Made by a program: the position numbers and the translations under genes. DNA of 6,939 bases, from assembly GCA_003503355.1 (NCBI GenBank), contig DOCS01000048.1, positions 1-6,939 of the forward strand. The letters run 5' to 3'. This DNA comes from Opitutia bacterium. GTDB lineage: Bacteria; Verrucomicrobiota; Verrucomicrobiia; Opitutales; Coraliomargaritaceae. The notes beneath the pieces are model-generated. The model did no database searches, was not told the DNA's origin, and worked only from the letters and a program-made list of their open reading frames with translations. This document shows, piece after piece, positions 1 to 5,705 of the stretch (position 1 is its first letter; each line of letters starts with the position of its first letter).

Positions 1-108
1 ATGTTCTATGGCTTTATCTTTAGTAACGCGATTGGCCTGCTGTCCGGAATCTATCCCGCGATGCGTGCCGCGCGGCTCGATCCGATTGAAGCGTTGCGCT
101 ACGAGTAA
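1..108 (+). CDS. ABC transporter permease, MacB/FtsX type (3' end only)
   Basis: This is the C-terminal 35 residues of a gene that begins before the window; the ATG at position 1 is probably an internal codon. The visible peptide is a hydrophobic stretch with Gly and Ile (GLLSGIYPA), followed by [16 protein letters not shown] and a TAA stop. The [17 protein letters not shown] ending is the standard terminus of MacB-like/FtsX-family permeases: the last transmembrane helix followed by a short cytoplasmic tail. Such proteins form the membrane part of ATP-driven lipoprotein or macrolide-type exporters, usually with a LolD/MacB ATPase encoded nearby. The partner and substrate cannot be seen here. 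It converges with cdd, with only 14 bp between the two stop codons and no obvious terminator. The family call is confident; the exact substrate class is not assignable. Confidence 0.85.
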   Translation: MFYGFIFSNAIGLLSGIYPAMRAARLDPIEALRYE

Positions 109-122
109 GGGCGCTGGTTGCC

Positions 123-998
123 TCAGCTCGTTCGTATCCGCACCGTTTCGATGGCGGCCTGGGATACGCCGCGCAGCAGTGTGGCAGTCAGTTCGCGATT
201 CGAGTGGTGGCCGTTGGCGAGTGTCGCATGGGTGCAGGCAACGATAGAATCGTCACGGCTACTGGAAAGATTGCGTTGGTTGAGCGCGCCGATGGCGGCT
301 GGGATGCTCGGGTTGAAGGCGATACTTTCGGCCGCCCGCCCGCTAAAGCGTTGGCCGTTGGCGCACTCGACCGCGAAGGCTTCGGCGTCCTGCGTGTACG
401 GCACGTAGCTGCGCTGCGCGGCGTGCAGGGCGCGTTGGGCGAGCTCGCCGCCGAGTGGATCGAGACTTTCGAGTGGAATGGTCGGGCTGTCGAGCAGGCC
501 GTGGCCTGGCTGGCGTGCGGCGCCAAAAGGCATAGGGAACAGCGTGCCGAGTTCGGTGCGTGTGTGCGCCACGCTGATCGCCAGTGTGGCTGCGTTGGAG
601 AGCTCCCAGAGGAATTGCCGGCAGTGACCGCAGGGCGCGGCTGAGATCGCAAGTGCGAGAATAGCGCGCTCGCCGTGCCCCCAGGCGTTGAGTACGGCGG
701 ATTGTTCGGCGTGCAAGCTGGCACTGAGCGGCGCGCCGACGAATTCCATATTGGCACCGAGGTACAGCTGTCCGGAAGTGCCTACGGCAACGGCGCCGAC
801 ATTGAAGCCGGAGATCGGTGCGATGGAAAACTGGGCGGCGAGTTCGACGAGTTGCGGTGCCAGTTCGATCGCTGGGCGGGCTGTGGCGGTCAGGCAGCCG
901 CTGAAATGCACGGCGTGCAGCTGTTCCAATAGCAACTGTTGTTCCGCTTCAGCTAGGTCACTGAGCGCACTTCGCAGGCCCTGTCGATCGAATGCCAT
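123..998 (-). CDS. cdd: Cytidine deaminase, E. coli-type (two-domain, dimeric class)
   Basis: The product is a 291-residue cytoplasmic enzyme expected to deaminate cytidine and deoxycytidine to uridine and deoxyuridine in pyrimidine salvage. The zinc site is intact: HAE at residues 96-98 (His ligand plus catalytic Glu) and PCGHC at 122-126 (two Cys ligands). N83 and E85 in GANMEF match the ribose-binding Asn/Glu of the E. coli enzyme. The length is close to the E. coli protein (294 residues), with the extra C-terminal domain that short tetrameric Cdds lack. I chose the ATG at 998 because it gives the family's usual N-terminus. The frame stays open to 1061, but the 21 extra residues would overlap the upstream membrane-protein gene and look like antisense translation of it. 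No Shine-Dalgarno sequence is visible. The start lies 13 bp after the upstream stop codon, suggesting co-transcription. Confidence 0.95.
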   Translation of the reverse strand: MAFDRQGLRSALSDLAEAEQQLLLEQLHAVHFSGCLTATARPAIELAPQLVELAAQFSIAPISGFNVGAVAVGTSGQLYLGANMEFVGAPLSASLHAEQSAVLNAWGHGERAILALAISAAPCGHCRQFLWELSNAATLAISVAHTRTELGTLFPMPFGAARQPGHGLLDSPTIPLESLDPLGGELAQRALHAAQRSYVPYTQDAEAFAVECANGQRFSGRAAESIAFNPSIPAAIGALNQRNLSSSRDDSIVACTHATLANGHHSNRELTATLLRGVSQAAIETVRIRTS

Positions 999-1011
999 GC
1001 CGCAGGTGCTT

Positions 1012-1428
1012 TTATTTGATGAAGCGAATCGTTGCTGGGTAGCGGTACGAAATGCCCTCACTCGCTTTAATTGCAGCGATGATGGTGTAGACGATATTCA
1101 ACACCATCACGGCGATGAGCGTGAAGAAGCCGATGAAGACGAACATCAGCAGAAACGAGATCACCATGTAGAGGGTCATTGAAAGCTGAAAGTTGACTGA
1201 TTCCTTGCCGCAGACCTCGACGAACGGGTCCTCTTTGCGTTTGACCAGCCACAGTACCAGCGGGCCGATGACATTGCCGAGCGGAATGCCGAGCAGTTGG
1301 CACAGGCTGAGCAAGTGGCACAGCATGCCCCATGTGGTGTTGGTTTTGGCCGTGGTGGTGAGCTCTGGTGGTTGCTGCTGGGGGGCTTCAGTGGCAGGCG
1401 GCGTCGGTTCGGCGTGTTCGTTGTTCAT
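1012..1428 (-). CDS. DUF4870-type small membrane protein
   Basis: This is a 138-residue predicted inner-membrane protein. Residues 1-30 are a Pro/Gln/Thr-rich, disordered-looking leader. They are followed by hydrophobic segments at about 33-62, 82-102 and 100-121. A polar loop, KRKEDPFVEVCGKESVNFQ (63-81), lies between the first two, and the C-terminus is YRYPATIRFIK. The phrase W-L-V-K-R-K-x-D-P-F-V-x-x-x-G-K-E-S-V-N-F-Q and the YRYP-x-TIRFIK tail are characteristic of the DUF4870 (Tic20-like) family, whose function is unknown. The start at 1428 follows the family's usual short polar leader. The frame extends to 1611, but that stretch is antisense to the yaaA end and the repeat element. No Shine-Dalgarno sequence precedes the ATG. 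It sits 13 bp upstream of cdd on the same strand, but I know of no functional tie between the two. Confidence 0.85.
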   Translation of the reverse strand: MNNEHAEPTPPATEAPQQQPPELTTTAKTNTTWGMLCHLLSLCQLLGIPLGNVIGPLVLWLVKRKEDPFVEVCGKESVNFQLSMTLYMVISFLLMFVFIGFFTLIAVMVLNIVYTIIAAIKASEGISYRYPATIRFIK

Positions 1429-1540
1429 TTGAGAGCGCAAGCTAGCGGTGTGCGCACTGCGGGCAACGTTGAAATCGGCTGGCGGGGCAGGTTGCGCTGA
1501 TGGGTTGCTCGCGGATGAACCCGCGTCCGGATGCGAGGCC
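1429..1540. other. Short intergenic gap holding a hairpin repeat
   Basis: This 112 bp gap lies between the yaaA stop and the start of the DUF4870 gene. The half nearest yaaA is occupied by a hairpin repeat, listed separately. The remainder shows no clear promoter motif, so transcription could either continue from yaaA or start here. The frame of the DUF4870 gene stays open across the gap, but the translation (rich in Ser, Ala and Pro) does not look like protein. Confidence 0.5.
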
Positions 1541-1550
1541 CTACGCTTGT
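1505..1550 (-). repeat. REP-like hairpin repeat overlapping the yaaA stop codon
   Basis: Read on the minus strand, this begins with the 13 bp head ACAAGCGTAGGGC (1550-1538), identical to the heads of the elements at 5119 and 5232. It continues into alternative hairpins. CTCGC (1537-1533) pairs with GCGAG (1512-1508), and inside that CGCGG (1525-1521) pairs with CCGCG (1514-1510) across a 6-base loop. The GCGGGTTCATCC stretch resembles GCGGGTTGATCCC in the element at 5656-5686. The TAG of yaaA lies inside the head. Confidence 0.7.
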
Positions 1551-2317
1551 TCGGCCCGCAGGAACACCAGCGTGTGGTCATTGGATGCTGCGGCATCGAA
1601 CTGATAGCCACTGGTGTTGAATGCTTGCAAGGCTTCGGCGGATTGCACGTGGTTGCGCACGATAAAGTCGGCCATCATACCGCGGGCTTTTTTTGCGTAG
1701 AAGGAAATGATTTTATACTGACCATTTTTCTCGTCCTTAAACACCGGCGTGATCAGTTGCCCGTTGAGCTCCTTGGTTTTGACGGACGAAAAGTACTCAT
1801 TCGAGGCGAGATTGACCACGAGGTCCGAGCCGGAGGCCTGGAGGTCTAGGTTGAGCAGTTCGGTGATCGTCGATCCCCAGAATTGGTAGAGGTTGTTGCC
1901 GCGTGTCGTTTGAAACTTGGTGCCCATCTCGAGGCGATACGGCTGCATGCGGTCGAGGGGGCGCAGCACGCCATAGAGGCCGGACAGAATACGGATCTGC
2001 TGTTGGGCGGCAGCAAAATCAGCGGCTGACCAGTCGGCGAGCGCCATGCCTTGGTAGACATCGCCGGTAAATGCCAGGATCGCTTGGCGGCTGTTTTGCT
2101 CGGTAAAGGTTGGCTGGTAGTTTTGGAAGCGCGCATGATTAAGCTCAGCGAGCTTGGGGCTAATCTTCATCAGTTGGCCAACCGCGTCGGTGCTGAGTGT
2201 TTTGAGTTGCTCGATCAGCTCGCCTGAATGCGCGGCCAAGCGCGGCTGCGTGACTTGGCTAGTCAGGAGCGGGGATTGGTAGTCGAGCGACTTGGCGGGC
2301 GATAAGAGAATTAGCAT
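1541..2317 (-). CDS. yaaA: Peroxide stress protein YaaA (DUF328/UPF0246)
   Basis: The product is 258 residues, the same length as E. coli YaaA. Diagnostic family stretches are intact: MLILLSPAKSLDY at the N-terminus, GDVYQGM (85-91), LYGVLRPLDRMQPYRLEMG (114-132), NLASNEYFSSVK (169-180) and ISFYAKKARGMMADFI (204-219). In E. coli the protein is OxyR-controlled and limits iron-driven damage during hydrogen peroxide stress, with reported DNA binding. A cytoplasmic role in peroxide or iron tolerance is inferred here. The start at 2317 places LILLSPAK at the extreme N-terminus, as in the family; the frame extends to 2476, but the extra residues are not family-like. The last residues (RAEQA) and the TAG stop are encoded by an intergenic repeat element. 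It is divergent from lysA, and I see no confident OxyR site in the gap. Confidence 0.95.
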   Translation of the reverse strand: MLILLSPAKSLDYQSPLLTSQVTQPRLAAHSGELIEQLKTLSTDAVGQLMKISPKLAELNHARFQNYQPTFTEQNSRQAILAFTGDVYQGMALADWSAADFAAAQQQIRILSGLYGVLRPLDRMQPYRLEMGTKFQTTRGNNLYQFWGSTITELLNLDLQASGSDLVVNLASNEYFSSVKTKELNGQLITPVFKDEKNGQYKIISFYAKKARGMMADFIVRNHVQSAEALQAFNTSGYQFDAAASNDHTLVFLRAEQA

Positions 2318-2474
2318 AGTGTGAAACAAGCTTTCAGCGTTTCGAGTGCAAGGGGGAAGCCGCAAAAAATGCGACGTTGCTTTCTTATGAACGGGTGGGC
2401 AGGTCGATGTCTCGTCGGTAGGACTGCAGACATCACGCTTGCCAGTTCGCTCGAACGGACTTTGTTTCTTCGGC
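2318..2474. promoter_or_regulatory. Divergent promoter region between yaaA and lysA
   Basis: This 157 bp gap separates two genes reading outward, so it must hold promoters for both unless transcription enters from further away. Candidate hexamers exist but are weak: TTGCCA at 2439-2444, 17 bp before a poor TTGTTT box, for lysA; and a minus-strand TTGCAC about 30 bp upstream of the yaaA ATG. A small hairpin (CGCA, five A, TGCG) lies at about 2362-2374. No riboswitch-like fold, such as a lysine riboswitch, is apparent, and the gap is too short for one plus a promoter. Confidence 0.45.
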
Positions 2475-3740
2475 ATGGCACAACACGCACAGCCCCGATT
2501 TCTTGATTACACCACAGCTCGCACGATTGCGGATTCATTTGGCACGCCCGTCTATGTGTATGACATGGCGACGTTGCAGGCCAATGCGGCCGAGGTGTTG
2601 GCGTTTCCCAATGCCTTCGGTCTGACCGCGCGTTATGCGATGAAGGCGTCGCCGAATGCGGCGATTCTGAAGATTTTTAATCAAGCGGGGCTGCATATCG
2701 ACGCGAGTTCTGGTCACGAGGTGCGCCGTGCGATGGCGGCTGGCGTGCCAGCGGCGCATATTAGCCTGAGTACGCAAGAGTTGCCGGCTGACTTCGCTGA
2801 ACTATATGCGGCGGGGATCGAGATCAATGCCTGCTCGCTCAGTCAGCTGGAGCGCTTTGGCGAGGCTTGCCCCGGGCGGGCGATCGGTTTGCGCTTTAAT
2901 CCCGGCAGCGGCTCCGGTGGTAACAATCGCACCAATGTCGGTGGTCCGGCATCGAGCTTTGGCATTTGGCACGCGTGGATCGATCAAGTGAAAGCGATCG
3001 TGGAGCGCTACCAGCTGAAGGTGGTGCGCATTCATACCCACATCGGCTCGGGCAGTGATCCCGCCGTGTGGCAGAAAATTTCCGAGCTAAGTCTCGATAT
3101 GGTGCGTCAGTTTCCCGAAGTGGTGGCGCTCAATCTAGGCGGCGGCTACAAGGTGGCACGCATGGCAGACGAAGTCGGCACCGACCTGCAGGCATGTGGT
3201 GCGCCGGTGGCCGAAAAATTCCGCGAATTTGCCAAAGAGACTGGCCGCGAGATCCGCCTCGAAATCGAGCCCGGCACTTACCTGCTCGCGAATGCCTGTT
3301 CCGTGCTTTCGGTCGTACAGGACATCGTGTCGACCGGTGCGGATGGCTACGAATTTCTCAAGTTGAACACCGGCATGACTGAAATTCTGCGCCCTTCAAT
3401 TTATGGTGCGCAGCATCCGATCTTTATCCTGCAGGGCGAGGCCGCCGCTGCGACATGCGACTACATGATCGCAGGGCACTGCTGTGAGTCCGGCGATATC
3501 CTCACGCCCGCAGCAGGCGATCCAGAGCTGTTGGCGACGCGCAGCTTGCCGGTTTGCCGTATTGGCGATCTGTGTGTGATCGATGGAGCGGGCGCGTATT
3601 GCGCAGCGATGTCGACCAAGCACTATAATTCGTATCCTGAAGCGGCAGAAGTGATGCTGGATGCGGCAAAGGTTCCGCATGTGATCCGCCGCCGGCAGAC
3701 GCTCGAAGACATTTGGGCGAACGAAGTGGCGCTGGGGTAG
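2475..3740 (+). CDS. lysA: Diaminopimelate decarboxylase-like PLP enzyme
   Basis: The product is a 421-residue fold-type III PLP decarboxylase. It most likely converts meso-diaminopimelate to lysine in the cytoplasm, the last step of lysine synthesis. Visible landmarks: YAMKASPN (54-61) with the PLP lysine at K57; a PLP-phosphate stretch HTHIGSGSD (187-195); NLGGGYK (220-226); EPGTYL (265-270); [10 protein letters not shown] (306-315); the active-site [10 protein letters not shown] (334-343); and [18 protein letters not shown] (371-388). The length fits the family (about 400-430). The stretch [18 protein letters not shown] (141-158) marks a subclade somewhat apart from E. coli LysA, so a related decarboxylase activity is a weaker alternative. 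The start at 2475 (MAQHAQPRF) gives a normal N-terminus; an upstream ATG at 2439 would add 12 unlikely residues. There is no Shine-Dalgarno sequence. The gene stands alone on its strand. Confidence 0.88.
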   Translation: MAQHAQPRFLDYTTARTIADSFGTPVYVYDMATLQANAAEVLAFPNAFGLTARYAMKASPNAAILKIFNQAGLHIDASSGHEVRRAMAAGVPAAHISLSTQELPADFAELYAAGIEINACSLSQLERFGEACPGRAIGLRFNPGSGSGGNNRTNVGGPASSFGIWHAWIDQVKAIVERYQLKVVRIHTHIGSGSDPAVWQKISELSLDMVRQFPEVVALNLGGGYKVARMADEVGTDLQACGAPVAEKFREFAKETGREIRLEIEPGTYLLANACSVLSVVQDIVSTGADGYEFLKLNTGMTEILRPSIYGAQHPIFILQGEAAAATCDYMIAGHCCESGDILTPAAGDPELLATRSLPVCRIGDLCVIDGAGAYCAAMSTKHYNSYPEAAEVMLDAAKVPHVIRRRQTLEDIWANEVALG

Positions 3741-3790
3741 TCTCACATCGGTACCTTTCAGCTGCCATTGCGGTGGCGCTGCGAGAGTAA

Positions 3791-3822
3791 ACAAAAAACG
3801 GGCGTCGTGATTCGACGCCCGT
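3791..3822 (-). terminator. Rho-independent terminator of the outer-membrane protein gene
   Basis: There is a perfect 10 bp stem, ACGGGCGTCG (3798-3807) with CGACGCCCGT (3813-3822), and a 5-base loop. On the minus strand the stem runs directly into TTTTTTGTTT, the classic U-tract. It starts 38 bp after the stop codon at 3861. On the plus strand no T-run follows, so for lysA it would be at best a weak terminator. Confidence 0.9.
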
Positions 3823-3860
3823 TGAGATGGATTGCGATAAACTTTGTATCGCTTCGCGGC

Positions 3861-4964
3861 CTAGAATGCCATCTGCCAGCCAATGGTCAGGACGGTGTCA
3901 GTCTCGAGCTGGTAGCCGTTGAGGTCCTGCCACAATGGCAGGCGAATGTCGGCGCTGAGGCGTTGCCCTTTAAGGACGCCGGAGGGCATGTGTAAGTTGA
4001 TGCCAACGATCGCATCGAGTCGCTCGCCTCCGTAGTTGTCGCCGAAGGCGCTGGTGACTGATTTGCCATTGGGCCCCGTGGTGCCTACGCTGTCTTGATT
4101 GCCCTTGAGCTTGCCGGAGTAGCGGTAGTTGAGGCCGGCGTTGAGACCGATCCACTCGCTGAGGTTGCAGCCTGCCCATGTGGTGGCGCCGAAGACGTTG
4201 CCGAGACGGTAGCCGTTGTCGTTCTCGCTTTCGAGGCGGATCACCGCATTGGCCTGCGCGCCGTAGGACCAGTTTTCGAATTGCTGCACATAGGTCAGCG
4301 ACGGCAACAAGTCGTAGGTGCCGGAGCCGAGCTGCATCGGTGCCGGCAGTTGCTGTTTGGGAAAGCTGGGCGGCATGCCTGGGAGTGGCGTCTTGTCTTT
4401 TTCGTCGATCGATCCGGTCGGTAGGCTGAGGCTGAGTCCGGCGTGCGCCTTCTTGTTGCCCTCGAGATAGAAGCGATACAGGCCGCCGAGTTTGAGGTCG
4501 CCGATGCCGCTGGTCTGCGTGGTGAATGTATCTCCGCCAACTGCTGCGAAGAGTGGCGCTGGAGCTGCTGGGTTGATGCGGTGATCCATTTCGGTTTCGG
4601 TGTAATTGCCCATCGCTACCAGTGTGAGTTTGTCGGTGGGCGCATACATCAAGCCGAGCATGTGCATGTCCATCGTCATGGACTCTGGTGTGACGGTGTA
4701 ACCTTCGGCAAAGACATCGCTCGAAGAGACGCGGTCAGTGCCGTGGCGCATGCCGTCCATGTCCATCTGCATATAGCGGTAGGACGTCATCCAGCCGCCT
4801 TTGGCGTGTGTATGGTCGCCCATCACGGAGATCGGGGCGTGGTCGTCGGGGCGGCCGACATAGCTGTCGTCGCTGGGGCAACAACTGAAGGCGGGCGCGG
4901 CGTGGGCGACGCTGGCGGCGGTGAGTGTCGAGAGAAGAAAGGTGTGTTTAATAAATGTGTTCAT
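3861..4964 (-). CDS. Putative outer-membrane beta-barrel protein, Met/His-rich N-terminus
   Basis: The product is 367 residues. A signal peptide is visible (basic start, hydrophobic LLSTLTAASVA, probable cleavage after AHA at about residue 22). The mature N-terminus has a CC pair (28-29). A His/Met-rich segment follows: MGDHTHAKGGWM (48-59), YRYMQMDMDGMRHG (63-76) and MTMDMHMLGLM (96-106). The rest alternates polar and hydrophobic residues with many aromatic and Gly residues, as in beta strands, and the protein ends in Phe (IGWQMAF), the usual outer-membrane barrel C-terminus. It resembles the uncharacterised 'transporter'/phenol MetA-degradation-like outer-membrane family. The Met/His clusters suggest metal contact, perhaps copper; this is inference. 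The start at 4964 is set by the signal peptide. The frame is open to 5213, but those codons read through two intergenic repeats. A strong terminator follows the gene. Confidence 0.82.
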   Translation of the reverse strand: MNTFIKHTFLLSTLTAASVAHAAPAFSCCPSDDSYVGRPDDHAPISVMGDHTHAKGGWMTSYRYMQMDMDGMRHGTDRVSSSDVFAEGYTVTPESMTMDMHMLGLMYAPTDKLTLVAMGNYTETEMDHRINPAAPAPLFAAVGGDTFTTQTSGIGDLKLGGLYRFYLEGNKKAHAGLSLSLPTGSIDEKDKTPLPGMPPSFPKQQLPAPMQLGSGTYDLLPSLTYVQQFENWSYGAQANAVIRLESENDNGYRLGNVFGATTWAGCNLSEWIGLNAGLNYRYSGKLKGNQDSVGTTGPNGKSVTSAFGDNYGGERLDAIVGINLHMPSGVLKGQRLSADIRLPLWQDLNGYQLETDTVLTIGWQMAF

Positions 4965-4989
4965 AGTATTGCTGGTTGAGCGTTGTGTG

Positions 4990-5023
4990 AGCGTAGGGCT
5001 CGAGCTGGCTCGATGCCGCGTTG
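4990..5023 (+). repeat. Hairpin repeat, copy 1 of an exact 34 bp direct repeat
   Basis: It begins AGCGTAGGGC and continues with the self-complementary arms TCGAGC (5000-5005) and GCTCGA (5008-5013) around TG, then TGCCGCGTTG. All 34 bp are identical to 5122-5155; the flanks diverge immediately on both sides. Upstream of AGCGTAGGGC the three head bases seen in the other copies are not conserved. Confidence 0.85.
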
Positions 5024-5118
5024 TTGGCTCGCCGTGCATGGCGATTATCTGGTGTATCTGCGCGCTTTTTGGGGCGACTCTGAATCTGTGCGTACGACCT
5101 CGTTCGGAGGCAGCGTGC

Positions 5119-5155
5119 ACAAGCGTAGGGCTCGAGCTGGCTCGATGCCGCGTTG
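5119..5155 (+). repeat. Hairpin repeat, copy 2, with full 13 bp head
   Basis: The head ACAAGCGTAGGGC (5119-5131) is followed by arms TCGAGC (5132-5137) and GCTCGA (5140-5145), then TGCCGCGTTG. It shares 34 bp with the copy at 4990-5023. With the inverted element ending at 5232 it forms a 13 bp perfect inverted repeat bounding a 114 bp segment. Confidence 0.85.
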
Positions 5156-5199
5156 CTAGGGCGCGTCGCTGTGCGCTGGGGCAGTGTGGGGGGCGGTTA

Positions 5200-5232
5200 G
5201 GGGCACTTTGCAAGCAAAGGCCCTACGCTTGT
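5200..5232 (-). repeat. Hairpin repeat, inverted copy with different arms
   Basis: Read on the minus strand: the same 13 bp head ACAAGCGTAGGGC (5232-5220), then arms CTTTGC (5219-5214) and GCAAAG (5211-5206) around TT, then TGCC. The head, arm length, 2-base centre and TGCC match copies 1 and 2, but the arm sequences differ and remain perfectly complementary. Confidence 0.8.
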
Positions 5233-5253
5233 CCCCAGTGGTGTGTGCCGGGG

Positions 5254-5655
5254 TTAAACGCGTCGCGGCGGCGGGGTGGGCACGTCTTTGGCCCGTTGCG
5301 CTGCGGAGCGATCGGTGGGGCTGCGCTTGGCAGCGGTAAAGTAGCTGGGCGCGATACGGATGCACTGTGCCTGCCCTGGCAGGAGCTTGAGACTTATGAC
5401 TTCGTCCGGTGCGTTTGCGGGAGTGGTCTGTTGCTCGGTTTCGACTGCGGTGATGAGCTTACACAGCTCGCAGGGGCGTTCGCCACCGAAGGTTTCTGCC
5501 AAGGCTTGCTCGATGCTGCTTTCTTGTGAGTAGCTCGCCATCATCCAACTCCAGGCCCCTAGCTGCAGTAGTAGCTGCGGCCCGGTGAGGAGCCAGCAGC
5601 AGCACAGAAGTAGGAGAAGCCGGCAGAGTCGGCGTATGACGGTGGGCAGGTGCAT
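5254..5655 (-). CDS. Small membrane-anchored or secreted protein with PCELC motif
   Basis: The product is a 133-residue protein of unknown function. Basic residues (RRLCR, 8-12) precede a long Leu/Cys-rich hydrophobic segment at about 11-35, acting as a signal peptide or membrane anchor. Then comes a polar stretch with E-S-S-I-E-Q-A-L-A-E-T-F-G-G-E-R (45-60), the motif PCELC (61-65) with a CxxC pair, and a low-complexity tail ending TPPPRRV. From memory, this layout (ALAETF-x-G followed by PCxLC) recurs in uncharacterised small proteins of Verrucomicrobiota, often near metal-related envelope proteins; I cannot search to confirm it. The CxxC could bind a metal or be redox-active. The ATG at 5655 is the only plausible start, because an in-frame TGA lies just upstream within a repeat. 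It follows the purM stop by 50 bp on the same strand and precedes the Met/His-rich outer-membrane protein gene. Confidence 0.72.
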   Translation of the reverse strand: MHLPTVIRRLCRLLLLLCCCWLLTGPQLLLQLGAWSWMMASYSQESSIEQALAETFGGERPCELCKLITAVETEQQTTPANAPDEVISLKLLPGQAQCIRIAPSYFTAAKRSPTDRSAAQRAKDVPTPPPRRV

Positions 5656-5686
5656 GCTGTCGCGGGATCAACCCGCTCGCTACGAA
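5656..5686 (-). repeat. REP-like hairpin between purM and the PCELC gene
   Basis: On the minus strand it reads CGTAGCGAGCGGGTTGATCC and continues through CCGCGACAGC. The arms GCGGG and CCCGC (5672-5676 with 5662-5666) enclose a 5-base loop, TTGAT. It resembles the hairpin at 1505-1550 (GCGGGTTCATCC) and fills most of the 50 bp gap, ending directly at the start codon of the downstream gene. There is no T-run, so it is not a canonical terminator. Confidence 0.65.
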
Positions 5687-5705
5687 TTTCGGCGCGGACG
5701 AAGAC

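Larger units (their letters stand above)
4965..5253. other. 289 bp intergenic region rich in hairpin repeats
   Basis: This gap between the two envelope-protein genes holds three hairpin repeats, two in direct orientation and one inverted, listed separately. I see no convincing gene. The open frames crossing it are repeats read as protein; for example, the phrase TRHRASSSPTL appears twice because the DNA repeat is translated twice. A promoter for the outer-membrane protein gene could lie near 4965-5060 on the minus strand, but no box is convincing. Confidence 0.7.

Noticed and set aside
204..932. Plus-strand open frames opposite cdd
   Set aside because: These are shadows of the well-supported cytidine deaminase, with low-complexity translations.
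1429..1611. An N-terminal extension of the DUF4870 protein into yaaA
   Set aside because: It overlaps the yaaA 3' end in another frame and the hairpin repeat, and has no similarity to the family's short polar leader.
2439..2467. TTGCCA with a TTGTTT box 17 bp later as a lysA promoter that would give a near-leaderless message
   Set aside because: The -10 box is too poor to call, and single-sequence promoter guesses in a non-proteobacterial genome are unreliable; kept only as a note on the intergenic region.
3741..3790. Imperfect foldback (AGCTGCCA with TGGCGCT) just after lysA as a lysA terminator
   Set aside because: The stem has a mismatch and no T-run follows on the plus strand.
4965..5213. 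An 83-residue N-terminal extension of the outer-membrane protein
   Set aside because: It reads through two DNA repeats (the phrase TRHRASSSPTL appears twice) and would bury the clear signal peptide that begins at 4964.
4990..5232. CRISPR array
   Set aside because: There are only two exact direct copies 132 bp apart plus one inverted variant. Spacing is irregular, there are no cas genes, and the hairpin architecture fits REP-like elements better.
4921..5529. A plus-strand open frame of 202 codons across the repeat region
   Set aside because: It crosses two genes on the opposite strand and the repeats; the translation is Cys/Arg/Gly-rich with repeated segments and no domain.
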